DNA from: Legionella saoudiensis
GTDB lineage: Bacteria; Pseudomonadota; Gammaproteobacteria; Legionellales; Legionellaceae
Direction of reading: 5' to 3'
Length of the DNA: 64,000 nt
NCBI RefSeq assembly: GCF_001465875.1
Contig: NZ_LN901324.1
Coordinates: 1,364,001-1,428,000 of the forward strand
Positions within the stretch are counted from its first letter, which is position 1. Each line of letters starts with the position of its first letter. The notes below the pieces were generated by a model. That model did not search any database and was not told the origin of the DNA. It saw only the letters and a program-made list of their open reading frames with translations. Positions 1 to 9,196 of this stretch are shown in pieces. The translations under genes and the position numbers were made by a program.

Positions 1-1
1 T

Positions 2-535
2 AAAAGCAAGCTCGACAATATGGGCCAACAATTAGCATTCCTGGCAATTGATGTGGTCGATTCCACTGGTATGAAGCGAGATGAAGACAAGCATCTTGCC
101 GCTTATGACTTTGACCGATATAACGAATTTGTTGATTTATGTCTGAAAGAAAATGGCGTGGTAAAATACACCAAAACTCCTGACGGGATTATGAGTTGTT
201 TTCGTACTGTAGATGGAGCTGTCAGCGCAGCATTGTGTCTACTTGAGCGTATAAAAAAATTTAATTTAAATGAAAAGAAAATAAAACGCGACTTTCAGAT
301 TCGTTGTGGTATTAATGCCGGTTTTGTTTATGTAGATGAAGATACTCCGCTTGAGCAAATCAGCGACCGTGTTATTGACATTGCCGGGCATATGCAAAAA
401 TATGCCAAACCTAATTGTATTAATATTGCCGCCACGGCGATAGAGCCCTTGAAAAACCGTAATGGATTTATTGAAACAACTGATGTAATTGATGAGCAAA
501 AAGTTTATGAATGGAAACCCAATAAGGCGTCATGA
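2..535 (+). CDS. Class III adenylate/guanylate cyclase-domain protein (5' end probably outside window)
   Basis: The product resembles a class III nucleotidyl cyclase catalytic domain. An opening beta strand ends in a D-V-V-D-S-T segment, matching the D-x-x-x-S/T pattern where the metal-binding Asp sits, and an R-C-G-I-N-A-G segment matches the family's G-I-N-x-G motif. The first ATG is at 20, but the frame stays open to the window edge and no convincing ribosome binding site precedes that ATG. I therefore treat it as the C-terminal part of a longer protein. At about 171 residues from the ATG it is essentially a lone cyclase domain. Whether it makes cAMP or cGMP, or is active at all, cannot be told from sequence alone. 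Confidence 0.65.
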   Translation, partial: KSKLDNMGQQLAFLAIDVVDSTGMKRDEDKHLAAYDFDRYNEFVDLCLKENGVVKYTKTPDGIMSCFRTVDGAVSAALCLLERIKKFNLNEKKIKRDFQIRCGINAGFVYVDEDTPLEQISDRVIDIAGHMQKYAKPNCINIAATAIEPLKNRNGFIETTDVIDEQKVYEWKPNKAS

Positions 536-603
536 TAAAAGGAATTGTAGATTAGACCGTAAACTCTAATGGCTCGGTCATAGAGGCACATAATCATTCA
601 CTG

Positions 604-682
604 CGAAGGAGCTCCTGATAAGGCACAAAGTAATACGTGCCTTATTTAGGAGCTCCTTCGTCGTAAGCTCCTCAGGATAACG
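604..682. repeat. Degenerate palindromic repeat related to the 57-58.8 kb array
   Basis: An imperfect inverted repeat (arms 604-626 and 637-660) lies in the 155-base gap after the cyclase gene. Its right part, read on the minus strand, matches the left half of the large array unit: a cgt(t/c)atcctgaggagctt core followed by acgacgaagga. It looks like a rearranged solo copy of that family. It sits 3' of both flanking genes and may also act as a transcription stop between them. Confidence 0.55.
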
Positions 683-691
683 TGCCTCTTA

Positions 692-1318
692 TTAGGCCCT
701 TGGCATAACTTGAAAACGACTATTAATCTCTTGCTCAGCCAAACTTACCGATTTAACTCTAATGGATTCATTAATATTCAGTCCTTCGGCCCGAATAATA
801 GTTACATCCTTAATCCCAACAAAATCAAAAATCACCTTTAAATAATCTTCCTGGAAATCCTTGGCTCTCATTACTTCATCGCTGGAATAATGATTGCCAC
901 GCGTTGAGATAATGGTAACTTTTTTATTACCGGCAAGCCCGATAACGCCTTGTGCTGTGTATTTAAACGTACGTCCAGCAACTAAAATACGGTCAATCCA
1001 TGCTTTCAGTTGGGAAGGAAGAGTAAAATTATACATAGGGGCGGCAATGACAAGTTCATCGGCATTAATAAACTCATTTACCAACTGCTCCGAAAGCTCC
1101 AAATCTTCTTTTAAGGAGGGTGACAAGTCTGCTGGTACCTTTTGTTTGGCATTTAATAGCTCACTGGATAAATGATTAATCGGTTGTGTATTTAAATCAC
1201 GATAAACTATTTCTGCTTGAGGATGCACTTGCTGCCAATGATCAAGAAATTGGCGCATAAGTTGTCGGGAAGTGGAATGATTTTCCAATATACTGCTATC
1301 AAGCGCAAGCAAGTTCAT
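692..1318 (-). CDS. azoR: FMN-dependent NADH:quinone oxidoreductase / azoreductase
   Basis: The 208-residue protein matches AzoR, a homodimeric flavodoxin-fold enzyme that uses FMN and NADH to reduce quinones and azo compounds in the cytoplasm. The N-terminal strand leads into a phosphate-binding loop with D-S-S and S-T-S-R-Q segments. A-A-P-M-Y-N-F near residue 95 is the family's FMN-contacting motif, followed by the L-K-x-W-I-D-R-I segment. A second flavin loop with S-T-R-G lies near residue 138. The start has a good AGGAG site. It is divergent from a LysR regulator with a 125-base gap, which suggests that regulator controls it. Confidence 0.9.
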   Translation of the reverse strand: MNLLALDSSILENHSTSRQLMRQFLDHWQQVHPQAEIVYRDLNTQPINHLSSELLNAKQKVPADLSPSLKEDLELSEQLVNEFINADELVIAAPMYNFTLPSQLKAWIDRILVAGRTFKYTAQGVIGLAGNKKVTIISTRGNHYSSDEVMRAKDFQEDYLKVIFDFVGIKDVTIIRAEGLNINESIRVKSVSLAEQEINSRFQVMPRA

Positions 1319-1400
1319 TTTTATCTCCTAATTCATATTTGGCTTCTCTATTAAGCATATAATTAAAACAATAAATGATAAGATAGCCATTTCAGGAAAC

Positions 1401-1422
1401 ATTGTTCTATAATTACAACAAT
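1401..1422. promoter_or_regulatory. Candidate LysR-type operator between azoR and its divergent regulator
   Basis: A perfect inverted repeat, ATTGTT, ten bases, AACAAT, lies 22 bases before the regulator ATG and 83 bases before azoR. It contains T-N11-A spacing, as expected for a LysR-type regulator site. Its role is inferred from symmetry and position only. Confidence 0.4.
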
Positions 1423-1443
1423 TGATATTTTTAACGTAGTTCT

Positions 1444-2388
1444 ATGCGCTCATTGACTCTTTTACCTGATCTTAATGATTTATATTTCTTCTGCTGTGTG
1501 GTTGATGAAGGCAGTTTTACTCAAGCAAGTCTTGGCCTGAAAATGACGAAATCCAAATTAAGTCGACGTATTTCAGAATTAGAGAATTATCTAGGCGTTC
1601 GTCTACTAAATCGTTCGACGCGTAAGTTAAGCTTAACTGACATTGGTCAATTGGTTTACGAATACAGTAAAGCGATGGTTAATCAGGCCAGTTTTGCGCA
1701 AGAAGCAGCAATCCAGGCACAATCTAAGCCTAAGGGACGTATTCATGTAACCTGCCCAACCTTAGTAGCTCAGTCCCACTTTAATAGGATTATTATTGAG
1801 TTTATGCGTCATTATCCAGAGGTGCGTATTAACCTTTATGCCAGTGATCGCAAAGTAGATTTAATCGAAGAAGGCTTTGATATGGCCTTAAGATTTCAAG
1901 TTAATGAATTGGAGGATTCTAATTTAATCGTGAGAAAATTAGGAGAGAGCACCCATTGTTTAGTCGCAACCCCTAAGTATTTGCAGGGATATCCGCCGTT
2001 GAATTTTCCCACGGAATTAACTCAGTTTTCCTGGCTAGGTAAAACGAAAATGGATGGAGTCAACCAGTTACAATTAACTCATACAAATGGGCAAAAAGTT
2101 AGTATTCCCTTAACTCCGCGCTTGGAAAGCAATGAATGGACGATCTTAAAACATGCCGTTTTAGAAAGCCTTGGTATTGCTTTATTGCCGCTAGAATACT
2201 GCAGCCCAGAGATTCAGGATGGAAAGTTGATTCGAATTCTAACAGAATGGTCGTTGTCGACAGCCAGCTTCTATCTTATTTACCCTTCCAAACGCGGCTT
2301 AGTACCCGCTGTACGTCATTTTATTGATTTTGTGGGAGAAGCCGTACAGCAAAGTTGTACGGCATTGAAGAATGAGAAACAATCATAA
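1444..2388 (+). CDS. LysR family transcriptional regulator
   Basis: This is a standard-length (314-residue) LysR-type regulator. A winged helix-turn-helix covers about residues 9-68, including the typical S-F-T-Q-A-S helix and the S-R-R-I-S-E-L-E recognition segment. A periplasmic-binding-like effector domain follows from about residue 95, with D-L-I-E-E-G-F-D-M-A-L-R, conserved in the CrgA/AaeR-like subgroup. The divergent arrangement with azoR suggests it controls that quinone/azo reductase gene and perhaps itself. The inducer is unknown. The stop codon is embedded in the stem of a terminator hairpin, and a second perfect hairpin (2341-2363) lies inside the last codons. Confidence 0.88.
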   Translation: MRSLTLLPDLNDLYFFCCVVDEGSFTQASLGLKMTKSKLSRRISELENYLGVRLLNRSTRKLSLTDIGQLVYEYSKAMVNQASFAQEAAIQAQSKPKGRIHVTCPTLVAQSHFNRIIIEFMRHYPEVRINLYASDRKVDLIEEGFDMALRFQVNELEDSNLIVRKLGESTHCLVATPKYLQGYPPLNFPTELTQFSWLGKTKMDGVNQLQLTHTNGQKVSIPLTPRLESNEWTILKHAVLESLGIALLPLEYCSPEIQDGKLIRILTEWSLSTASFYLIYPSKRGLVPAVRHFIDFVGEAVQQSCTALKNEKQS

Positions 2389-2419
2389 CCTGGTGGCCAG
2401 CAATCAGGTTATGATTTTT
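2381..2419. terminator. Bidirectional intrinsic terminator
   Basis: A perfect 12-base stem (2381-2392 with 2405-2416) with a 12-base loop is followed by T's on the plus strand and preceded by A's for the minus strand. It lies between convergent genes and covers the stop codon of the LysR gene. It belongs to the recurring CCTGG...GCAATCAGG hairpin family of this window. Confidence 0.8.
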
Positions 2420-2424
2420 AATTC

Positions 2425-4140
2425 TTACATTACCCTAACCTCAAAACTTGGGTTTTTCCCCCTTGCGTACTCTTGGTGGTTGGCAAGCAAGGCCTCCGAC
2501 AATTTTTCTTTATGCTCAGTTCCTATTTTATTAAATAGAGTAAAGGCATGGCGCATTTGGGCTATTTTGGCTTTGGGTAGGCGCAAAGTCACTTCGTCCT
2601 CTGCTTTAAGAGGATCTTCACTTGCCTCAAGTAATTCTCGTTTAGTCATAGTACTAACGTATTTTGAAGCGCGATCATGATCAGGTAAAAACTCTTTACC
2701 TTTAGCCATACGCATCATTTTATAATATGCATTTACATCGCCATAAGTAAGCGGTACTTCAAGTACATTGTTTTGATTATAAATATCTAACTCTTCATTT
2801 CTAGGAAGAGAAGGATCATGTATTTTTGCATAATGTGGCTTCGGAGTGGTTTTGAAAGCGCGCTCAAAAATAGCAGAGCCCAGCAAAGCCAACCCTGTTG
2901 CTGCTGCCCCAAGAGCCACGGCCAGCAAACCTCCAGAAACTGTAGCATAAGAAGCCAAACTAACGATTGGTGCTAAGAATAAAAGAGGCCAATTTCCAGC
3001 TAAAAAATAACCTGTGGGGCGAATTACGTAGGTATAAGGAACCATAACACTATAATAAAATACGCTACGAGCAACAGAAAAAATCCAAAAATTACGGGAT
3101 ATGCGTTTGGCATTATCTTCATTAGCACTAATATAGGTAAATTGAGTGCCCTTGATGCCTGCATAATTTAATGCATGATCAGTAACTGAGTTTGGACCTT
3201 GTTTGTTTTTCGGAGGAATTACCTTTATTATTTCCCAGTCATCTTTCCAAAAACCAAAATAGGAAACCGGATCATTTCCTTGTTTTTGTACTACGACTCG
3301 AGGTTTAGAAGGCAATTTATCCCAATGATCCATTTTACTTGTAGGTTGCGCCTCATGTAATCCTGCAGGATTTAAGGCATCGACACGTGATAACTTGTAA
3401 TCGCCTTGATCAATAGCAAGCAACAAACTTAAGGAACCACCAAGACTTGTCCCACAAACATGAATTGCATTTGTTTGCAGTGTCAGCCACTCCTGAAGAC
3501 GCGCTCGACCGGTCTTATATAAAGAAGTTCCAACAGACTCAAAACCTCGTGCATCAGAATTAACCTGGGTTAAAAAACCTTGCCCCGCAGGATAAGTGGT
3601 GCCCATGAAGATTAAATGAGATTCTGCTTGCGAATGGAGCAAAGGCTCAAGGCCATAAGCAAAAACTCGATCCGAATCACGTTCTTCTCCGGTAGTTAAC
3701 TCAATCGGTTTTACCGTATATTCTACCAGTTCCCATACACCACCAATGTATTGAGGAATCCTAATCGACTCATAGGGGGTTAAATCACTATAAGGCAGTA
3801 AAGCCAGACAATTGCTTAAATAAAGCTGTATTTGCTCAGATTGGCTTTCATTAAACTCATTACCTTCTAACTGGTTAAATAACTCTAAAAAGCCTTCTTG
3901 AAAGGCTCGGCGCATTTCCTTTAAAAATGCAGGATTACGCTCAATAAATACTGCATGGAAAACTGTGGGGGTTAATAGCTCTTTCCAAGATTCAGTCCAT
4001 CCCATCATTAGCACACGTAATACATTACGGGCAATAATAGGTGCTTGCTCTAATAAAGAAAGCCCTGCTGTTGACTCAAAACCTGCCTGTTCAAAAAACT
4101 TCAAATCCAGCTCTGCTGTAAATGTATTTTCACTCAGCAT
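2425..4140 (-). CDS. Lipase-like alpha/beta hydrolase with two membrane helices; candidate Dot/Icm effector
   Basis: The 571-residue protein has a lipase nucleophile elbow, G-T-S-L-G, with the Ser at residue 232, at the end of a strand. A G-N-D-P-V-S-Y-F-G segment (Asp290) and a T-D-H-A-L-N-Y segment (His322) are good candidates for the rest of the triad, spaced as in class 3-type lipases. There is no signal peptide. Hydrophobic segments around residues 360-425 predict at least two membrane helices after the catalytic domain, and a charged helical tail follows. This layout resembles lipase-like Legionella effectors of the SidB/Sdb type, but the family link is a guess. It is transcribed alone, convergent with the LysR gene. 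Confidence 0.6.
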   Translation of the reverse strand: MLSENTFTAELDLKFFEQAGFESTAGLSLLEQAPIIARNVLRVLMMGWTESWKELLTPTVFHAVFIERNPAFLKEMRRAFQEGFLELFNQLEGNEFNESQSEQIQLYLSNCLALLPYSDLTPYESIRIPQYIGGVWELVEYTVKPIELTTGEERDSDRVFAYGLEPLLHSQAESHLIFMGTTYPAGQGFLTQVNSDARGFESVGTSLYKTGRARLQEWLTLQTNAIHVCGTSLGGSLSLLLAIDQGDYKLSRVDALNPAGLHEAQPTSKMDHWDKLPSKPRVVVQKQGNDPVSYFGFWKDDWEIIKVIPPKNKQGPNSVTDHALNYAGIKGTQFTYISANEDNAKRISRNFWIFSVARSVFYYSVMVPYTYVIRPTGYFLAGNWPLLFLAPIVSLASYATVSGGLLAVALGAAATGLALLGSAIFERAFKTTPKPHYAKIHDPSLPRNEELDIYNQNNVLEVPLTYGDVNAYYKMMRMAKGKEFLPDHDRASKYVSTMTKRELLEASEDPLKAEDEVTLRLPKAKIAQMRHAFTLFNKIGTEHKEKLSEALLANHQEYARGKNPSFEVRVM

Positions 4141-4246
4141 GTATTAAATCCCCAGATTGGTCGAAAAAAGGTATTATTGCGCAAAACACATACTTTAGTA
4201 AAGGGTTTAAACTGTAAATTTTTTATAAAAATAAAGGGCAACTAAA

Positions 4247-4267
4247 CCTGATTGCAAAGCAACCAGG
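4247..4267 (-). terminator. Hairpin downstream of the glutathione S-transferase gene
   Basis: On the minus strand the stem CCTGGTTGC pairs with GCAATCAGG across a three-base loop, with one G-U pair. A T-rich stretch follows some bases later. On the plus strand the same position is an A-C mismatch, so the hairpin favours the minus transcript. It belongs to a recurring hairpin family. Confidence 0.65.
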
Positions 4268-4278
4268 CTGCGGCAATA

Positions 4279-4884
4279 TTACAATTGCTCTTGTTGTAAG
4301 GCTTTCGCAACGGAGGGGCGCTCTTTTAAATGTTGCATAAATTTTTCTATGTGGGGTACAGCTGATAAATCCATTTTAAAATAATAAGCCCATCTTAAAA
4401 TCACAAATAAGTAAGCATCTGGAAGCGTGAAATGATCGCCCATTAAATAGGTATTTTTTCCTAAATGCTCATTTACAAATTTCAACTTAGCCTTAATCAT
4501 TGGCATATAGATGTTTTCTTTCATTTCATCAGTCAATGCTGGATTAAAAAACATACCAATAGACTTATGCAGTTCAGTTGCCACATAATTTAGCCATTCT
4601 AAAGTATGGTAGCGCTTCAAGTCCCCTAAAGGTGCTAAAACATGTTGCTCTTTGGCCGTATCTGCCAAATATTGTAGGATGACCTGGTTTTCAGTGATTA
4701 CCTGGCCATTATCAAGCATGATGGCCGGAACAGCTCCTTTAGGATTAATCGACCAATAATTTTCATCATTTTTGGTTTTTTTAGCTTTTAAATCAACGTC
4801 CACATCCTGATAATTAAAATCTAATTCATTTAAAATAATTCGAACCGCCAAAGAACACGCTGATTTACTATAATAGAATTTCAT
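4279..4884 (-). CDS. Glutathione S-transferase
   Basis: This is a cytosolic beta-class-like glutathione S-transferase of about 201 residues. The N-terminal thioredoxin fold opens with M-K-F-Y-Y-S-K-S-A-C-S, carrying the Cys found in bacterial beta-class enzymes. It is followed by the cis-Pro segment G-A-V-P-A-I and the glutathione-binding I-T-E-N-Q-V-I-L. The C-terminal helical domain has the D-A-Y-L-F capping box. I place the start at the ATG at 4884 because an AGGAG site precedes it and the fold begins there; an upstream in-frame ATG at 4923 would add 13 unsupported residues. A hairpin follows the stop. Confidence 0.88.
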   Translation of the reverse strand: MKFYYSKSACSLAVRIILNELDFNYQDVDVDLKAKKTKNDENYWSINPKGAVPAIMLDNGQVITENQVILQYLADTAKEQHVLAPLGDLKRYHTLEWLNYVATELHKSIGMFFNPALTDEMKENIYMPMIKAKLKFVNEHLGKNTYLMGDHFTLPDAYLFVILRWAYYFKMDLSAVPHIEKFMQHLKERPSVAKALQQEQL

Positions 4885-4915
4885 CACCACTCCTTTGATT
4901 ACGTTATGTTTCCCA

Positions 4916-5941
4916 TCAAGCACATGGAGAAACCAGGAAATTTTTTAACTCAGATTCAATTTCATTAACCAATGACATAGTAGCCGATGTCCGCTTAAAA
5001 AAGAAATCCCAAATATACTTTTCTCTCAATGGCTCTAATACATCACGATTATCGAGTTTCCAATTTTGTATATTTAAAAGTAACTGATCGAGACTTATGG
5101 ATTGAGTTCCAGTCAAATCATTCCCTACTCCAGTAATAAGAGTATATAACTCTTTAAGGCGACTAAACTTATCCATTGTCGCTTGAGCGTTAGGCGCAAT
5201 TTGCGGTAAACGCTCCATACGATGATAAAGTTTTTTAAGAATTCTTTCTTTCTGCTCACCCAATCCAACATATGCTGAGGGTGGCACAGGAAGCACATAA
5301 AAAGGTATGGAGCTGTTTGGCTGGCCATATTCTAACTCAGTTTTATAAGGTAAATCATAAAAAAAGTATTTAGAAACAGAATTAGAAACTGGTTCATTCT
5401 GTATTGTTTCTACTAATTTAATGGCACTATGACGACATGTATTATAAAGATCTAAATTATCAACACTTGCTTTTATTTGCTCTGCCTTCGCATTCAAGCT
5501 AATCAAAGAGGGGGCAATGCTGTATTTGAGGCTAATCTGCTCCTCAGTTTCTTCATAGGGTAGATAACAGGAAAAATAATTTTCTTCCGTACTTAAGTTA
5601 CTTAAAATTGCTAAATACTCTAAATATTGTTCATAGCGAATATCATAAGCTTGATAGTTGATAATGGCTTTCGATTGACCTCTTCTAAAAATTCCTTCAT
5701 CCATTAATCGAGCTCGAAAGCCCCCAGAACAAATATGAAGTATTCGTCCACAGTTTTCGATGCAAGAATCATCCTTTCCATTAATGTCAAAGACCTTTCC
5801 TACCCGGCTTAGTAAATTCTCTACGGTAAACTGATGATAAACGCCAAAAAAAATAAATGAATGGATTTCAATTTTAGCAATGGCCATGAAAAAACGATCT
5901 GTTTTTTTATTTATATTAATTATAATTGAGGGCTCAGTCAT
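4916..5941 (-). CDS. Protein of unknown function; possible effector
   Basis: A 341-residue cytoplasmic protein that I do not recognise. It has no signal peptide or clear membrane helix. The N-terminal third carries a Cys-containing G-R-I-L-H-I-C-S-G-G segment, the middle holds a Pro-rich stretch (F-Y-V-L-P-V-P-P-S-A-Y), and the C-terminal third is predicted helical and charged. I use the ATG at 5941; the frame also contains an upstream TTG at 5953. It lies immediately upstream of the glutathione S-transferase gene (31 bases to that gene's ATG) and may be cotranscribed with it. A lone unknown protein of this kind among effector-like genes in Legionella may be secreted, but nothing here proves that. 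Confidence 0.6.
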   Translation of the reverse strand: MTEPSIIININKKTDRFFMAIAKIEIHSFIFFGVYHQFTVENLLSRVGKVFDINGKDDSCIENCGRILHICSGGFRARLMDEGIFRRGQSKAIINYQAYDIRYEQYLEYLAILSNLSTEENYFSCYLPYEETEEQISLKYSIAPSLISLNAKAEQIKASVDNLDLYNTCRHSAIKLVETIQNEPVSNSVSKYFFYDLPYKTELEYGQPNSSIPFYVLPVPPSAYVGLGEQKERILKKLYHRMERLPQIAPNAQATMDKFSRLKELYTLITGVGNDLTGTQSISLDQLLLNIQNWKLDNRDVLEPLREKYIWDFFFKRTSATMSLVNEIESELKNFLVSPCA

Positions 5942-6070
5942 AATTTTCCACAACCAAAAGATAGGATTAGGGTTTTACCACAGTTAAATTAAGAAATTAT
6001 TAAATCATGTGAAGCGATACCTCAACATAACCCGTATTCCATATGCTTCTACGGGTTATGTGTTACCTCA

Positions 6071-7336
6071 TTAAGACATACATTTTAATTCTGGATGGGA
6101 CTTTATAATCAATTTATACAAGTTAAGGTTAGCGCTGAGGATTTCATCACCTAACTTAGAATCAGGATTACCTTCGCCTCCTTTACCGTTTAATGCAACT
6201 ACAGTAGTTACATTATTACAAGGCTGCCAGAAATACATTGTTCTAAATCCTAAAGTACTGCCTTTATAAACCCAAAATTTTTGCTGAAGCTCTTTATCGT
6301 AATAATAACCAACACCTAATCCAAATCCAGCAGGCTCCTCGGCAGTCACTGTAGGAATAGGAAGTCCAGTTTTCATTGAAACTACAGATTTTAATTCAGC
6401 AAGCGCACGCTCTCGATGAGCGGCATCAATTAACTTTCCGTGATACAACAATTGCACCCACTGCACTACATCCTCGGTATTGGCTACAATGGCTCCCGCA
6501 GCTCCTGCCCACGAAAGGTTATTATCAAAAGTACCCTGTAGCTTTTGCGTCTTTTCATCAAAATAATAGCCATGTACCTTCTGTGAAGAAATCGCCTTTT
6601 GGATTGACTCCCCATCAGGGCCAGCAGGATAATAAGTATGGTTTAATCCATTTTTTGCATTAACAATGCGCAACTTTAATTGATTCGCAAAAGTATCTCC
6701 AGTCGCTTTTTCAATGACCATTCCTGCAAGGATATAATTCGAATTGCAGTACTCATAAAGACTTTTTCTATGCTTAGGTAGTGGTTTTTCGGGATGAGCA
6801 TAGCTTAATAACTCTTCGTCAGTCCATATCCTGGACAAATTAGCTTCCATTTTTTTACTAAAGACATCATCTTCTGAATAATTAGGAATGCCACTGGTCA
6901 TATTCAATAATTGCCGCAAAGTCACTTCACGCCAATTAGGATATTGAGGTAGCCATTTACCCAAATGATCCTCTAATGATAATTTGCCTTCTGCCTGTAA
7001 TTGCAGCAACATTAACGCAGTGAAGGACTTCGTAATACTGCCAATATCAAATAAGCTGTCTGCATTGATGGTTTTGGAAATTGGAGGCATTCCAAAAGTG
7101 CCTTTAAATGCTGTCTTAACTTCATATTGATTAGCTTCTTGTGGTTTTGGAATCAAAACTGAGGCTTGAATCGCAGTAAATTTTTCTTTTTTACTGTATT
7201 TATTGTAATAATCATCAACCACCTTTTGCAAAGAAGCCGCCACATTAGGTGTTACGCTTGACTGAGCATAGGATACAGGCGAAAGGCATAACGTGGTTAA
7301 GCTTATTCCTAATATATATGAGTTAATCTTCAACAT
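6071..7336 (-). CDS. Exported serine hydrolase of the class C beta-lactamase / DD-peptidase-like family
   Basis: The 421-residue protein has a Sec signal peptide (about residues 1-25, ending S-Y-A-Q) and a penicillin-binding-like fold. S-I-T-K (Ser100, Lys103) is the S-x-x-K nucleophile motif. Y-C-N at 195-197 fits the Y-x-N motif, and a Y-K-G-S-T-L-G segment near the end fits the third (K-T-G/H-x-G) motif position. It should act in the periplasm on peptidoglycan peptides, beta-lactams or esters. The family includes esterases and D-aminopeptidases, so no resistance role should be assumed. It is a monocistronic gene on the minus strand. Confidence 0.85.
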   Translation of the reverse strand: MLKINSYILGISLTTLCLSPVSYAQSSVTPNVAASLQKVVDDYYNKYSKKEKFTAIQASVLIPKPQEANQYEVKTAFKGTFGMPPISKTINADSLFDIGSITKSFTALMLLQLQAEGKLSLEDHLGKWLPQYPNWREVTLRQLLNMTSGIPNYSEDDVFSKKMEANLSRIWTDEELLSYAHPEKPLPKHRKSLYEYCNSNYILAGMVIEKATGDTFANQLKLRIVNAKNGLNHTYYPAGPDGESIQKAISSQKVHGYYFDEKTQKLQGTFDNNLSWAGAAGAIVANTEDVVQWVQLLYHGKLIDAAHRERALAELKSVVSMKTGLPIPTVTAEEPAGFGLGVGYYYDKELQQKFWVYKGSTLGFRTMYFWQPCNNVTTVVALNGKGGEGNPDSKLGDEILSANLNLYKLIIKSHPELKCMS

Positions 7337-7462
7337 TTATTCATTCCTTGAGTTATGCGTGCGCTCACGTAATGACTTCAACTTAGAGGAAACTAGCCAC
7401 TGTCTGGAGATGAATTCAGTACAGTGGCTACAGCAAAGTGAGAGCAATATGAACATCACCCA

Positions 7463-8875
7463 TTAATTGGATGAGGCGCGAACCTTTAATTGTTCTAAAG
7501 CTCCTTCTAGACGACTTAGCGCTCTATCCTTGCCTAATAAAACTAAAGTCATATCAATAGAAGGTGACATGCTTGAACCAGTAACTGCAACCCGTAAAGG
7601 TTGAGCTATTTTCCCCATATTAATATCAAACTGAGCACAGGTATCATTAATGCATTCTTGTAATGCATCTTTTTGCCAATCATTTACTGCTTTAAACCGC
7701 TCATACAGTGCCAATAAAGGCTCTAAAACAACTGGGCGCAAATGCTTTTTTACTGCATCTTCATCGTATTCAATTGAATCCGTGAAGAAATACATACTAA
7801 TTTCAGCCATTTCGACTAAACTCTTGCAGCGTTCCGCTTGAATTGCAACCAATTCTTTTAAATCGGGCCCCTTCGTTAAATCCACGCCAGCTTGTTCGAA
7901 ATGCCAGCTTAGCGCTTTAGCCACATCTTGGGGAGAATCACTTTTTTGATAATGTTGATTTAACCAATACAACTTATCGTAGTTAAAACTAGAAACGCCT
8001 CTACTCACATTTTTTAAATCGAAACAGGAAATCATTTCATCCAAACTAAAAATTTCCTGGTCACCATGAGACCATCCAAGACGTACTAAATAGTTTAGTA
8101 AAGCATGCGGTAAAACACCTAATTCTTTAAATTGCAAAACGCTTACTGCACCATGACGTTTCGATAGCCGCTTACCATCATCACCTAAAATCATAGGTAA
8201 ATGGGCAAACACCGGTACAGGAGCATTTAATGCACGAAATAAATTAATTTGTCTTGGTGTGTTATTAACATGGTCATCACCTCGAATCACATGGGTGATG
8301 TTCATATCTAAATCATCAATCACTACAGCAAAATTGTATGTAGGATGCCCATCGGAGCGCACTAGAATTAAGTCGTCTAATTCTTTATTGTCTACATGAA
8401 TTTCGCCATAAACCTCATCGGTAAACGAAACTGTACCCTCTTCTGGATTTTTAAAGCGTATTACAAAAGGTTTATCGGTCTGCGGTAAATTTTTATTACG
8501 ACAATGACCGTCATATCGAGGCTTTTCTTTAGCAGCTAATTGAGCTTCACGCAAAGACTCCAGCCGCTCTTTGCTGCATTCGCAACGATACGCCTTACCT
8601 TCATCTAAAAACTGTTGTGCTACTTGATTATATCGCTCATAGCGGTCCGTTTGATAAAAAGGCCCTTCATCCCAATCTAAGCCTAACCAGGTCATACCAT
8701 CTAAAATAGCTTGCACGGATTCCTGAGTAGAACGTTCTCTATCCGTATCTTCAATTCTTAAGATAAATTGGCCTTTATGGCGCTTTGCATAAAGCCATGA
8801 AAATAAGGCAGTGCGCACACCGCCCACATGTAAAAATCCGGTTGGACTTGGAGCAAATCGAGTTCTAACAGTCAT
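7463..8875 (-). CDS. gltX: Glutamyl-tRNA synthetase
   Basis: This class I aminoacyl-tRNA synthetase charges tRNA-Glu. The P-S-P-T-G-x-L-H-V-G-G segment at residues 9-19 is the HIGH-type ATP motif, and K-R-L-S-K-R is the KMSKS motif near residue 240. Four Cys/His residues around residues 98-130 (C-E-C-S ... G-H-C) form the zinc-binding region of the E. coli-type enzyme. The C-terminal anticodon-binding domain is complete, and the length (470) is normal. It is divergent from letS, separated by a degenerate repeat. Confidence 0.97.
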   Translation of the reverse strand: MTVRTRFAPSPTGFLHVGGVRTALFSWLYAKRHKGQFILRIEDTDRERSTQESVQAILDGMTWLGLDWDEGPFYQTDRYERYNQVAQQFLDEGKAYRCECSKERLESLREAQLAAKEKPRYDGHCRNKNLPQTDKPFVIRFKNPEEGTVSFTDEVYGEIHVDNKELDDLILVRSDGHPTYNFAVVIDDLDMNITHVIRGDDHVNNTPRQINLFRALNAPVPVFAHLPMILGDDGKRLSKRHGAVSVLQFKELGVLPHALLNYLVRLGWSHGDQEIFSLDEMISCFDLKNVSRGVSSFNYDKLYWLNQHYQKSDSPQDVAKALSWHFEQAGVDLTKGPDLKELVAIQAERCKSLVEMAEISMYFFTDSIEYDEDAVKKHLRPVVLEPLLALYERFKAVNDWQKDALQECINDTCAQFDINMGKIAQPLRVAVTGSSMSPSIDMTLVLLGKDRALSRLEGALEQLKVRASSN

Positions 8876-8935
8876 AATCTCTTCTGATGTTGTGGGATAA
8901 AATATTCATAAATAGCCCTAGGAGCATAGAAAACA

Positions 8936-9041
8936 CGTCATCCTGAAGAGTTTAGGTTGAAGGAGCTACTGAACAAGACATTATGCACATTATAAGCTCT
9001 ATGCTTTTATTCAGAAGATCCTGCCCTTCATTCGGGATGGC
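8936..9041. repeat. Solo copy of the array-type palindromic repeat between gltX and letS
   Basis: The 106-base segment starts with cgtcatcctga, contains a gaaggagctactgaa segment in the middle and ends with attcgggatg. This is the same order and spacing as the ~105-base units of the 57-58.8 kb array, but it is clearly diverged. It fills most of the roughly 320-base gltX-letS gap. No gene is seen in that gap. Confidence 0.65.
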
Positions 9042-9196
9042 ATGGCATTAACCAAATACTTTAAAAATAGCATTTTGAGTATATAATAACTGACTTTGTA
9101 GTCTGGGTGAAGCGCCTTACATAGAGACTTGAATGCCGCAAATAAGTTGTGCTACACAGAAAACAAAGGTCAGATTATCTACCCCAGGAGCCATCC

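Noticed and set aside
2372-2680. Plus-strand frame of 102 codons at the end of the lipase-like gene
   Set aside because: It overlaps the terminator and the real minus-strand gene, with no supporting signal.
8876-9196. RsmY/RsmZ-type small RNA near letS
   Set aside because: No run of GGA-bearing hairpins or LetA box was seen; the gap holds a degenerate repeat instead.
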